64,000 nucleotides of DNA from Loripinus fragilis (Eukaryota > Mollusca > Bivalvia > Lucinida > Lucinidae), in contig OZ026515.1 of the NCBI GenBank assembly GCA_964019695.1, forward strand, positions 126,540,375 through 126,604,374, in the 5' to 3' direction. The first letter of the stretch is position 1. Every line of letters begins with the position of its first letter. The notes beneath the pieces were generated by a model. It was not told the origin of the DNA. It searched no databases and was given only the letters and a program-made list of their open reading frames with translations. The translations under genes and the position numbers were made by a program. Of this stretch, positions 35,271 to 46,769 are shown one piece after another.

Positions 35271-35526
35271 CGCTTCCATATGTACATTTTACCTTGAACA
35301 CAAGTGTAATATTTTAATATTTTTATAATTCTAGTGAATTTTTGGTACTACATGTAATTCTTGAAGAAGATCGCATACATGTAAGAGCTTTCGGTGTGTT
35401 TTTAACTGTTCTGTTTTTCGATCGGGCTACCGCACTTTTTTTTATGCAACATCAACATCATAGAAATCAGATAGCTATCCAGTAGCCCAAATTTAAAGCC
35501 AATCCAACCCTACCAGCCACAGTCTT

Positions 35527-35594
35527 GGGCCACAATCGGCCCGCAAGCGAAACGCCATTTGAATGGCGTTTCGTTGGTGGGGCCATAGTTGGTC
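35527..35594. repeat. 65-bp GGCC palindrome family, copy 2
   Basis: GGGCCACAATCGGCCCGC, AAGCGAAACGCCATTT, then AATGGCGTTTCGTTGGTGGG and GCCATAGTTGGTC. It shares centre and ends with copies at 35206, 41052 and 53705. Confidence 0.83.
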
Positions 35595-36244
35595 TCTTTT
35601 AGATGTTCCTGGGAATAAATCTTTCCTAGATATCTGACTGGCTTCTGATGATCGAACGGACCTACCGATTAATAAATGGGCACTCTATGAAAATGAGCCT
35701 GATTTCGGTGGACATTTTTGCGTATCGTGGACAAAAACCAAAGGTCTCAGGATCGATTTTGTCTCTGTATTTGACATACAGCTGTGACAATTAGCTATTT
35801 GTCTGCCAGTGCCGTCTGTTGATAGTATTTGAAAACAATTTAGACCGAGATCAGGTCCGACAAAACGTCGGACCTTAACTGGGTCGAAAACGTTTGATAC
35901 CTTAATGGTTTTCCCGAAATATTTTTGTGTGAAAAAAACAGCACCTGATAGAAACAAAACATGCAGAATTGCTCAGCATGAAAATAGTTAAGGCGACAAA
36001 TTATTCATCACCGGTTTTATGAGAGTATTACCTTGTTTGACCATTCGTCACATCAAAGCAAATGGCCCTTATTAGAGCATCCAGATGTACTGTAAAGGTC
36101 GAAATGGCCAAATATAGGTCTACCGATCGTTACACCTACCATGCAGTACAGAGGGGTACACCACATATTTAGATACAGTGAACCACTAAAATGTATATCC
36201 ATCAAGCTTTCAACAAAGGTTGGTCAACACTATAAGCGTATCTA
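35595..36244. other. Intergenic; possible repeat-derived frame at 35685-35957
   Basis: The 90-codon minus-strand frame contains RRFVGPDLGLNCFQ, a word I associate with repeat-derived conceptual proteins of bivalves. I do not call it a gene. Confidence 0.4.
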
Positions 36245-36304
36245 AAATTGTTATTCTGAACAAATCATGTTTTAAGCAAAGAACAATGTAGGTTTATGAC
36301 AACC

Positions 36305-36341
<37 letters not shown>

Positions 36342-36515
36342 GCCTATGTGGTCCAAAATCATCACCACCACATACTTTCTCTGTATTGACCAACTCGGGC
36401 GATTTTGACTTAGGGACGCTTCTGTCTGAACAAGTCATGTTTTAAGCAAAGAGCAACGTAGGTTTGTGACAGACAAACAGCCATACATACAATGTACAAG
36501 CAGACAGATAGATGT
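36245..36515. repeat. Duplicated segment with GACA microsatellite
   Basis: CATGTTTTAAGCAAAGA and TGTAGGTTTATGACA near 36265-36300 recur at about 36437-36472. Between them GACA is repeated about ten times at 36305-36343, and the second copy ends in a degenerate ACAGACAAACAG tract. Confidence 0.85.
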
Positions 36516-36930
36516 TATTGCTCGAGTCCCAATAGCTCAAAACAATGTCTGTCGATGAACTGTCTTCAAATACGTTGGTGAACTGTCTTCTTAATACTTG
36601 TCGGTGAACTGTCTTGTCGCAACTAATTGTTTCCGGTGTCTCACTTGCTTCGCAACTTGTGCGTAGACAATTATTATCCTGTTTTGCTGAAACGCAAGTG
36701 TCAGATCATGAAACATCATTATACGTCGTTCATTGTTTAGCATTCCGTTTCTCTTTTAGCGATGGGTGTGTTCCAATGGGATTACATTGATTTGACGTTC
36801 ACATAGTTAGATATGGTAAAAAAAAATATGAGCACACGGAACAGAGAAATAGGCTGATAAAAGTCTTCATTGTTAGGGCATTCCACACAGCAGATGTGCA
36901 AGCATGTTAAAGCTCTCTCTTCTATACAAA

Positions 36931-37123
36931 GGGAGCGCAGTGGTTGAGTGCTTGACTCGAGACCGAAGGGCCGCGGGTTCGATCCTCACCGGCGTCACTG
37001 CGTTGTGGTCCTTGAGCAAGACACATTTATCCTAGCTTAGTACTGGTTCAACCCAGGAAGACCCGTCCATATATAACTGAAAGATTGTTGATGGGACGTA
37101 AAGAATCAAATCAAACAAACAAA
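36931..37123 (+). mobile_element. tRNA-derived SINE with 13-bp target duplication
   Basis: Head GGGAGCGCAGTGGTTGAGTG with box B-like GCGGGTTCGATCCTC, body GTCACTGCGTTGTGGTCC and TACTGGTTCAACCCAGGAAG, tail GGGACGTAAAGAATC plus CAAACAAACAAA. TCTCTTCTATACA occurs at 36916-36928 and 37124-37136, a perfect target duplication. Confidence 0.93.
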
Positions 37124-37136
37124 TCTCTTCTATACA

Positions 37137-37520
37137 TCCTTGTGCCGTTTAATGTCTTCATAGAACTTTCGAGCAAGCAATGCAATTTCTGAAAGGCAAG
37201 CCAGCTCAGATTTTCTGTATTTGGTCTAGCTAAAGTTGATATTGTCATTCTTTGTGTTGATATTCTCATGTACTAATCGATTTTGTAAAATAAGGTAGCT
37301 TTGTCAAAAATGACAAGTCCAGCTCACATCACTTATTGTTGAGCTAAACAAATTGTGAGATGTGGAAATTGTACCATGCTGATTGTGCACCCTTTCTTAA
37401 TACAATGCATCTGATTGGCAGGAAACAAAAGGAATTCTAATAAAGCGACGTCTGATTGAGTAATGTCAAAAGTTTACGACAGTATATCCTGTGATATATA
37501 CCAAGTTATTGGTCTTAATA
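37137..37520. other. Spacer between two SINEs, nothing recognised
   Basis: Unique-looking sequence without a gene. Confidence 0.5.
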
Positions 37521-37711
37521 TGGAGCTCAGTGGTAGAGTGCTTGACTCGAGACCGAGAGGCCGCGGATTCGAGCCTCACCGGCATCACTGCGTTGTGGTC
37601 CTTGAGCAAGACACATATATCCTAGCTTAGTACTGGTTCAATCAAGGAAGACCCGTCCCTGTTTAACTGAAATATTGTTGATGGGACGTAAAGAATCAAA
37701 TCAAACAAACA
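37521..37711 (+). mobile_element. tRNA-derived SINE, second nearby copy
   Basis: Same family and orientation as 36931-37123, with a GGAGCTCAGTGGTAGAGTG head. ATACCAAGTT lies on both sides (about 37498 and 37717) within an imperfect duplication, so it is older than its neighbour. Confidence 0.9.
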
Positions 37712-40324
37712 ATTGATACCAAGTTTAGTAGTCTAGGATAAGTAGCAGCTGACTATGATGTGACTAGTTTTGTAGGCACATTACCCATTCAAAAATCCGC
37801 TATGAGTTGTCATGGAAACCATGCATTATCACATAACCCATACAGGTGCTTTCGCGTCTGATCATTGCTGTCTTGTGGTCTCCTGAAGGGAAATGGCTGT
37901 ACTCTTAGCTCTCGTTTGTAATGTTAAATGTGATTTTGTTACTTTCCCATTTGGTATTCTGTGACAGGTGTGGTACTCGATTGTATCGATATCTGATCCT
38001 TGTTGTCTTTCTTACTAATATACGAGGATGACCTTGTTTTGTATTTATGGGGTCCTTATAAACAATTTGGGACCTATGAAAAGTTGTGCTGGGGTACACG
38101 GTACCCTAAGTTTGCACCTGGCTTACTTTCAAAATAAACTTTATACTGGGGTAGTGGTCCCTAGTTACCCCACCCATCATTTAAGGCATGCTCTATGGCT
38201 ATACCAAAAAATGCTTTATTTATGCAGGATCGACCTTTTACTTTATCAAGTATCTCAAAATCATTTGAAAATTGCATTTTGTATTAATTTTTATCATATG
38301 CATGATTCTGTTTTAACCCTTAAAGCGCCAAGAAAAAAATGCATCTGAAAATGTCGTCTACTGAAGTCGTCTGCTGCAAATAATTGCCTAGCATTACTGA
38401 CGAATTGAGTATAGAAGCAAACAGCGTGAACCCAGAACAGACTGCTCCTATAGGAGCAGTTTGATCTGGGTCCACAATGCTTGCCATAGAGGCTTCTTAA
38501 ACATTTCAGCAGACGAGAAAGGAGACGATTTTTATTGCGATTGGTGGATTAAGTTACAATAAATCAATATTTGTCTGATGTTTACCCCATCTGCAGTCCA
38601 TCTGGAAATAAAAGGGAAAAAATTGATAGAAAAATGGAAACATCGATTTTTAGATTCTCAAAGAATGTACTAAATGATAATTATAAAGGCATAAAATTAA
38701 CATGTATATACGCCCACGGGACTATATAGTATATTAAGAGGCTCTTACAAGGTATGGGAAATTAATATGGGAGTCTACCCACGTTTGGAATTCGATGATG
38801 TTACGCTGATTATTTGCCTGGGGTATGAGTTTTATATTCATATTGCATGTGTGTATTTGTGAAATTCCATTGTTAATTTATGACGTCATTTATGACATCA
38901 CTACCATACCTGTGGGTATACGCGCAGTAATTGGCATATCATTTAACGAGCGCCGAAATGTTTTAGAAATAACGATATCATTGATAAGTTCGTTGATACT
39001 ATAAGTGGTTTTGTTTGTATTGATTGTGGACGACCATTCATTTAATGTCATGGTACCCCAATATTCAACTGAATATTTTTTATTCAGTCGTATTTGGAAT
39101 TCAAATTGAAACACGTTGCGATCGTCAAGATACCATGGTCCTAATTTATCGAAATGTAAAATATACAATAATTATGTTTCAATGCAAAGCAGACTTGAAT
39201 ACTGACTTAGTTTGAATGACCATGCTAGTATGTTTATCTATAGAAAGTTAATATGTTCAGCGCTATTTTCCCTATTATGTATTGCCAAATAAAATAAACC
39301 TAAACTATGATAATATGTTCCACGATTCTTATTTAATGAAGTGCGTGGACAATAATTTTACCCAAAATTATACAATACAGTGGCAACTGTACTTAACACA
39401 TCTAATTTGTGACGTTAAATCTACATCTTACCATTATTAAGCTTAATATGTAACAATATAAAGAACTTAAATTCACACAGAAAGTCAATTCATACAGAAG
39501 AAGAATGAACTTGAATGAGGATTTTATGTATATTTTGAGAAAATATATTACAATTTATGATTATTCTTCAGAAAACGTAAACCATAATTTATCCAAATGG
39601 TTTAATGGTATAAATATAATGCCTGTTATGTTCTGGAATCAATCTAGATTACAAATCTTGGAAATAAATACAACTATAGATTTAGAACATAGACATTAAG
39701 AGACAGGTATCACTTATAAGTTGGAGTAGGTGAGGGTTGCCTCCTAAGACTTATTTATAACTATCTAATTTAATAAATAGATTTTCATAGTTTGTATATG
39801 CTGATTAATATGCAAAATTTAAAGAAAATCCATGCATGGGCACAGATGTTAGTACACCAAATTTTATTTGACTTCTGTGATGATAAATTGCATTTGTTAG
39901 GAAGAATCCGAGAACCCACAGTAGGTTTACTCAAGTGTTTGAGGCCAAAAGGTTTTAAGGTTAGAACTTATGTAGAAAAGTGTGTTGATTTCAAAAGTGC
40001 AAATGTGCTATGGAATGTCCACAGGGTAAGCAATATCCCAAAATAGCACTAAAACCGGGGCATCCATGAAGGCTGATATTTTAAACCTTGTAATATCAGT
40101 AGTAAAATGCATATTTTGGCAGCAAACAATATAAAAGAATCAATATTCAATATAAAAAGAAATATCTTGAAAAAAGATATTCGGCGGCTCTCAAATACTG
40201 ACGATAAACGCAACCAAATTCTCTGGTTTAGGCGAAATTCCAATCTACCCCTAAGGCCTTTGCATGCTGGAATCTAAATAAGTAAGGATGCAAAGATCAG
40301 GAATCGATACAATCAAGTACCACA
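37712..40324. other. Intergenic, hairpin at 38431-38470, no gene supported
   Basis: The hairpin pairs CCCAGAACAGACTGCTCCTA with TAGGAGCAGTTTGATCTGGG. Frames of 60-106 codons (38028-38348, 38890-39168, 39792-40046) show no family features. Confidence 0.55.
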
Positions 40325-40745
40325 CCTGACCCAGGATACCAATGGGAAAGTGACAAACTCACAGCAGACACCACAAACTAGAGCCAAGAGGTCAGCCCTT
40401 TCCCAGCAGGTGACCACAAAGCACATATAAACAGACGCGTACAAAACATAGCAAACACAAGACAGAACAAAAACATAAAAGATCCACAAAAGAAGTACCG
40501 CCTTGGAACGGTCAGTAAAATATTTTACTGGAGGGCTTAAACCGGTTTAACGGCGCCAACCTCACCCTTAATTCAGATGTGGATCAAGACACATAGATAT
40601 TTGGTTTGCATGAAAGACCCCTAACTTATCAATGCATCATCTCCTAAAACATATAAATCAAGATATAAGAAGGAGATAAAGCGAGGATAAGGACTCAACA
40701 GTAAATTAAACTGAATACCGGAGCAAAAGAAATTCAACAGGTAAA
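40325..40745 (-). mobile_element. Solo 3'-end fragment of the Penelope-like element
   Basis: 40625-40745 matches 48958-49075, the 3' part of the minus-strand element (TTATCAATGCATCATCTCC, ACATATAAATCAAGATATAA, GGAGATAAAGC, AAGGACTCAACAGTAAAT). The adjoining 40325-40620, which includes CAGTAAAATATTTTACTG, is probably the more terminal untranslated region, but its place in the element is inferred. Confidence 0.7.
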
Positions 40746-41051
40746 ACCAGCGAAGTTGTGGTCCTGTTTCTGTTTCTCTTTTGCTTGGTTTTATGCACAT
40801 CTAACTCTTCTAGCTGAGCGATATGCATCTGAATCTTTTTTTTTTTAATTTTAGGCATTCACCAGCAAGGGTTTGGGAACAATGTTTTAAGTCATAAGTT
40901 TTAAGGAAAATGGGGGGTGTTGACAATAAATTAATGTAAAATTAAACGTTCACTGAAACAAACCGAACACCAGAAAAGAACATAGCCAGGATCGAGGAAT
41001 AAATACATGTAGGATTCAAAACTGATGGACACCCAGTAAGCACGTACAATC

Positions 41052-41119
41052 GGGCCATTATCGGCCTGCCACTGAAACGCCATCCGAATGACATTTTGCT
41101 GGCAGGCCGATAGTGGCCC
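41052..41119. repeat. 65-bp GGCC palindrome family, copy 3
   Basis: GGGCCATTATCGGCCTGCC pairs with GGCAGGCCGATAGTGGCCC. The centre (ACTGAAACGCCATCC, GAATGACATTTTGCT) has several mismatches. Confidence 0.83.
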
Positions 41120-42627
41120 AAGTTTGGATGCTGGCTGACCCATGCGCGGATCCACGAATTTTTGCCAGGGTGGTCCAGGCCCGACTGCCAGAAAACAGCT
41201 CTGACAACGGTTTTTGTCTTTCTTTTGTCCTCAACTTTTACAGTTTTACAGTGGCTTATCAATGGTTTATTTCAAAGAAAACTATAATTTACAGGGGAAA
41301 TTACCTGTTGAAGCAAAGAAGTAAACCACAACTGATATGCCGATCGTTAGAGGGCACAACACCCTTGGGCCCTTATAATGCAACGAGAGGATTTTCATCG
41401 TAGTAGCACGACTGATATGCCGATAGTGGACCGCCGATAGTCGGCTGGAAATGTCCGAAAACAAACAATTTTAAACACAATTTATTCGAAAAAAAAACGA
41501 TGATTTTTTCTTTTATATTTTCCGACTTGAAATTGGGATTTTTTCATCCTAACATAGGAGAAAAGAAACGTTTTGGCATTGGGAATACAACCGTATAACG
41601 GCCAAAAAAGATTATTGTCGAAAAATATGAAACAGACTATAATCATGTCCTGGGAATTGGAAAAGTTACAAATATTTTATTTAAATAGCGTGATATTACT
41701 GTAAAGTCCTTTCGGATTTAGTGGATTATTTTATAATGCACTTCTTTACTGTGTGCAAGGCATGTAAACCATGATAGTGACAGCAATTTACAAATACTGT
41801 ACATCGGGGGTTGACCTATATTCGATATTAGGTCGTTTATACATTTGCATTTTTAGACCCAGTGCACAGACTGGTTCTCTGCCATTTACATGTATGTTTT
41901 CAAGTTTAGTTTCATGTTTAGTAAGATTGTATGGACATTCTGAGTATCAGCCAATGAGAGCATCTTTTTCCAGTCCGTGTGATGAATATTACAATTTAAA
42001 AATGCTTCTGATTGGTGAATAATTTAGAGCCAAAGCGATATTAGAACGGCGGCCTTTTGGCCGCCGTAAAAAAAGAATAAGAGATGTCATGTCATGGAAG
42101 TTTTCTAACACTACAATGTAGAAAATAAGAAGCCCACCAAAAATAATGACTTTTTGTCTGCGGTCATTAGATGATTTTTTAATTTGTTTCAGCTAGGGCA
42201 GATTTATAATTCAATCTAATGGTGTTTCCTTCAACAGTTACTATAGATTCAATAAATGATAGAGCATTACCAAGAAATGCCACAATAACAGACTGCAGAC
42301 CAACACATGCCTGGGCGAGGAAGAAACACAAAATAGATATAGTCCAAGCTCTTACAGTACAATATAGGTATATTTCAAGTTCCTTTTCCTTTCAATGTAA
42401 ATAAAATATGCTTAGACAAGACTAAGATTTGCTTGGGTATTGACCCAGTCCTACTAATTTCTAAGATTTGTACTCTATACATGTATAAAGCTATAATCAC
42501 TGGGCCAGTCACGACTGACCAGACTGTGCTGGTCAATATTCCTCATATGCTCTAAGAATTGCAGGATAACCCCTATCCAACTCTTATGCAGATTCTGAAA
42601 AAAGAATAGATGAGTATAAAAAGGAAG
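41120..42627. other. Intergenic, GC-rich hairpin at 42046-42067
   Basis: ACGGCGGCC and GGCCGCCGT form a perfect 9-bp stem around TTTT, followed by six A. It looks like a bacterial terminator, but the eukaryotic context makes that reading unlikely. A GCGCGGATCC repeat end lies at 41146. No gene is supported. Confidence 0.55.
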
Positions 42628-42740
42628 TGAGTATGATCAGGAAATACCACAATTATACACTGTAGACCAAACCATAAGACGATGAGGGAGAGCCACATTA
42701 CCGAACAGTCACAAGACATCAATGGAGAGGTATGAGCAGT
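42628..42740 (-). repeat. T-rich family, reversed partial copy
   Basis: AGTGAGTATGATCAGGAAAT, CCACAATTATACACTGTAGA and CAGTCACAAGACATC match the reversed right half of the 9926 copy. Confidence 0.78.
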
Positions 42741-43309
42741 ACATGGATCTTACTAGGTCAGGAAACACGATAAAACAGCAGTCTCCTGAAATAAATACAG
42801 TGACATTGTAGAGCTATAGCTTCCCTTTAATAGAGCCATACATGCCATAAACTGTAGATTGAAAACTGTGAGATAATTTAAAGGGAGATTTGATAAAACC
42901 GCACACAAATTACCTTGAACACCCGAAACAAAACAAAAAGCTTTTATTTTAATGTAAGAAACTTGTGACAAACACAATAAAGTGTGATTTATAATTAATT
43001 ATGTATGAAATATGTTTTAGATGGTATGAAAATTCTATGAAATTGGAAAATCTTATGGGAATCGGCCAAATTCTATGAGATTTTATCACAAATGATTTAA
43101 AACTTTTCATTTTCCATCTAGGTAAATTGCGTGCAATATTCTTTGCTACAAGTTGTCCGAATTAAGCTCAATGGATGACGAGTTATCACCAAGACCTACT
43201 TTACATCGAAGAGGCACACACAGATGCGTGTGCAATGTTGTAGACCGGGGCTTTGTCCATCCGACGAACGAACAAACCATTCTTTAGAAGCCCTGCGGAT
43301 TGGAAAATC

Positions 43310-44540
43310 TTTGACAGAAAAAAATGTCAATATGTATTATATAAGAGTGAGAGAAGGAAAAAATGAAAAATTGAAAAAAGAAGACAAAATGAGCATTAGC
43401 ATCTTAATTTCCATTTACTCAGTACACTTTGCCTTCCTGAAGGTGTACACAAAATTTGAAAACACTGGCTCCAATAGGAGCTGAGAAATCTGTGACAGAA
43501 ATTTCCGTTGGGGAGGAATAAAAATGAACAAATAAAGGGCCTGATAAGCAATATGTGGCTGTTATTTTGTTACACAATACAACTAATCACTATCAAGCTT
43601 TGTACCAAATTTCAGAATCCTAACTCAAGTGGTTGCTGAGAAATCTTTGACAGAAAAAAATGTCCATATGTATTATATAAGAGAGAAAGAAGGAAAAAAT
43701 GAAAATTTGAAAAAGAAGGCAAAATGAGCTTTAGCATCTTAATTTCCATTTACACAGTACACTTTGCCTTCCTGAAGATTACACAAAATTTGAACACACT
43801 GGCTCCAATAGGAGCTGAGAAATCTGTGACAGAAATTTTCATTGGAGAGTAAGAAAAATGAACAAATAAAGAGACTGATAAGCAATATGTGTCTGTTCTT
43901 TTGTTACACAATACAACTCATCACTATCAAGCTTTGTACCAAATTTCAGAATCCTAACCCAAGTAGTTGCTGAGAAATCTGTGACCGAAAAAAAATTACA
44001 GACAGACAAACTGACAGATAATCTGTGACAGAAATTTCATTGAAGAGAAAGAAAAATGAACAAATAAAGGGACTGATAAGCAATATGTGGCTGTTATTTT
44101 GTTACACAATACAACTAATCACTATCAAGCTTTGTACCAAATTTCAGAATCCTAACTCAAGTGGTTGCTGAGAAATCTTTGACAGAAAAAAATGTCCATA
44201 TGTATTATACAAGAGAGAAAGAAGGAAAAAATTAAAATATGAAAAAAAGGCAAAATGAGCTTAAGCATCTTAATTTTCATTTACACAGTACACTTTGCCT
44301 TCCTGAACATGTACACAAAATTTGAAAACACTGGCTCCAATAGAGGCTGAGAAATCCGTGACAGAAATTTCCATTGGAGAGAAAGAAAAATGAACAAATA
44401 AAGGGACTGATAAGCAATATGTGTCTGTTCTTTTGTTACACAATACAACTCATCACGATCAAGCTTTGTACCCAATTTCAGGACGGAAAAAAAGTTAACA
44501 GACAGACAAACAGACAGACAAACAGACAGACAAACATAAT
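43310..44540. repeat. Long repeat array, A-B-A-B-B-A-B
   Basis: Two related segments alternate. A begins TGACAGAAAAAAATGTC (near 43312, 43648, 44179) and B begins ATCTGTGACAGAAATTTC (near 43488, 43827, 44021, 44352). Both end with AGCTGAGAAATCTGTGACAG or similar. Two of the B copies run into ACAGACAGACAAAC microsatellites (44005, 44500). Words such as CAAGCTTTGTACCAAATTTC are nearly identical between copies. Confidence 0.88.
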
Positions 44541-44819
44541 TACAGAAAAGGCAAAAACTATATACCCCCTATATACTTCGCACCAGGGGTATTCAATGCT
44601 GATGAGCCATCCAGACTAAAGGGGGCATCATTCAGTAAATCAGCGAGTACAATTAGGAGGTGGATAGTGACTAGGTCAGTACTAAGTTAACATATCAGCC
44701 ATTTGATTGAAAGTCAGGACTAAAAGAGAATGCATATGTAGTACAAGAACTGATATCAAAGCAAGTTAAGCGTGACGATATAGACCTGAACAAGCTTATC
44801 ACTGGGATCGAGACTACAA

Positions 44820-45390
44820 TGGACCCTTTCCTTATAAACTTTCCAGATGAAAAACTCTACTGCATTTCACAGGTAAGTCTTGATCTGAGAATATTGCAGG
44901 GAACATTTAGCAACTTAGATACAGCGACAACAATGGTATGAAGAGTTTGAAACTGTATGCACCTTTATGGTGCCAACTTTAAAAAACCTATTTGCAGAAG
45001 AAAATTAAAACCATTGCATGCAATGTTTTGTCAGGAAGCTTTAAACACAAGCCAAGATTAAAAGAACTTCAGGGAAAAAGAGACTTGTTTGGCCGCTAAG
45101 TTTCTCTGTCAACAGTTAAAGAGTAAGATCTGAAAAGGGTGCTTGTTTATCCCCTTACATCCTTTCCTTTGACTTTTGCCCATATTGATGGACTTGAAAT
45201 ATCTACTGACAAATCAACTCTTTTCAGTAAGCTGGAGGTTAGGATAATCATAGATGCTCCCAGAAATGTAGATGAAAGTATTGTCGATGGAATATTCCTG
45301 ATAAAGTCTCATGTAGATTTGTGTGGTATAGCAAATGTGTCTTGTCTTGTCAGACGTGCAAATTTGGTAGATTCTGCAAGTAAAACATAA
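44820..45390 (+). pseudogene. Broken gene of an unnamed invertebrate family
   Basis: From 45139 an 83-codon frame begins LVYPLTSFPLTFAHIDGLEI, followed by STDKSTLFSKLE and later VDESIVDGIFLI. The word YPLT..PL...HIDG is one I recall from many predicted proteins of corals and bivalves whose function is unknown and which are probably carried by mobile elements. Upstream, other frames give FKKPICRRKLKP (about 44980) and VSLSTVKE-stop-DLKRVL (about 45100), which fit the same family order but are separated by stops and frame changes. A possible start of the conserved part is near 44820 (DPFLINFPDEKLYCIS). No conserved C-terminal part is seen beyond 45390. Non-functional as it stands. Confidence 0.5.
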
Positions 45391-45589
45391 ATATCTATAA
45401 ATTAATGCTATTAACAGAGATTATCATGGATTGGTACAGGGAGAGGTAAATGTAGCTGGGCCTAAACAGAGCATGTCAAAAACTTTACTCAAACTTTAGA
45501 GTCAGAATCATTTAAGACATTTCTGCTGTGATTACTGGCAGAAGGATGATGCTAAAGTCATGTGAGCTATATTTTTGAATGATGAAAAA

Positions 45590-45800
45590 TAGTAAGTGAG
45601 TATGATCAGGAAATAAAACAATAACAAACCGCAGACAACCCCATGGCATCGCGAGAAAGAGCCACTCAACCATCACGAGACACCTGGAAGACAAATTAAG
45701 CAAAGCAACCAGCTATCTCTTCCCCATCAAGATGATTGCAATACTAGAATGGACATAAAGTAACGTACAACAAAACATAGAACAATTACAGATTGTTCTG
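45590..45800 (-). repeat. T-rich family, reversed copy
   Basis: AGTGAGTATGATCAGGAAAT, CGCAGACAACCC, GAAAGAGCCACTCAACC, CACGAGACACCTGGAAGACA, CCCATCAAGATGATTGCAA and ACATAGAACAATTACAG are the reverse of the 10480-10775 copy in the same order. Confidence 0.85.
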
Positions 45801-46769
45801 TCACAAACACAACGTCAAGATGTCTTTGACCTGAATTTGCAGCATGTAGAAGCTGATACCCGTGTTGTTTTGCACTTGAAGCAGGCTTGTGAACTTAATT
45901 TTCATCCTTATGTTGTTGTCAGTTACATCTATACTGACGTTCTCAGTATATTTCTTTTCCATACAGAAACCAAATGAAGGGTTTGTATGGATGAATGCCA
46001 GGCTTGACAGGAACAACACACGCAGGTATGTGGGTGTAACGAAGTTATCTGTTGGGCAGAGCAATATGCCCAGCGTAACCAGTGGTGCATACTTTAACTG
46101 GATATGACTTTACATCTGCCTTTTTTTTTGGGGGGGGGGGGGTTAAGGAGAATGTTGTCCAGTTGATTTTTTAGAAAGGACAGCGTGAGTAAAGAATGCT
46201 TTAAAGTAACTTGAATTTTCCACTGACATATTCATTTCTATAGAAGAGTTGATAGAAGCGTTAGTTTATAGTATGTATGGAAAGTGCCAAATACAAATGG
46301 TACATTATGCTTGCTTTGCTGTTTTAGAGTCAACCAAAATATGAAACCCATTCTTTGTTAAAGTTAAAAAAGCTGTCTTGCCACCATCCACACGAGTGCT
46401 TCATCAGAAAAAAGTGTGAGTAAACGGTAGCATATATGTTGAACAATGTTCATAGGTCTGTGCGGCTAAAAGTTAGCCCTACTTAATTTGGTTGGATTTT
46501 GAAGGATAGTCTGTACTGGATGAACTTTTTGCTGGTGAACAAATGCCAGATCCTGTAAAAACGCCATTGACGATTTGGCAGATGATGTTGATTCAAATAA
46601 AGACATATAGCAACCAGCTTATGACTCAGATAAATAATAAAACGCAGTTTATTAGATATTCTTAATTGGAAAAGAATCTCTGCTATTAAGATACATTATA
46701 TAGATACAGCTGTATAGTGAGTTAGATGGCTGTATTGACATAATGTTGACAATCAACAGCAAGAATTAC
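45801..46769. other. Intergenic with a T-run and G-run
   Basis: About 10 T pass into 14 G near 46121-46143. Nothing coding is recognised. Confidence 0.5.

Noticed and set aside
42046..42067. Rho-independent terminator
   Set aside because: The context is a eukaryotic intergenic region with no gene upstream.
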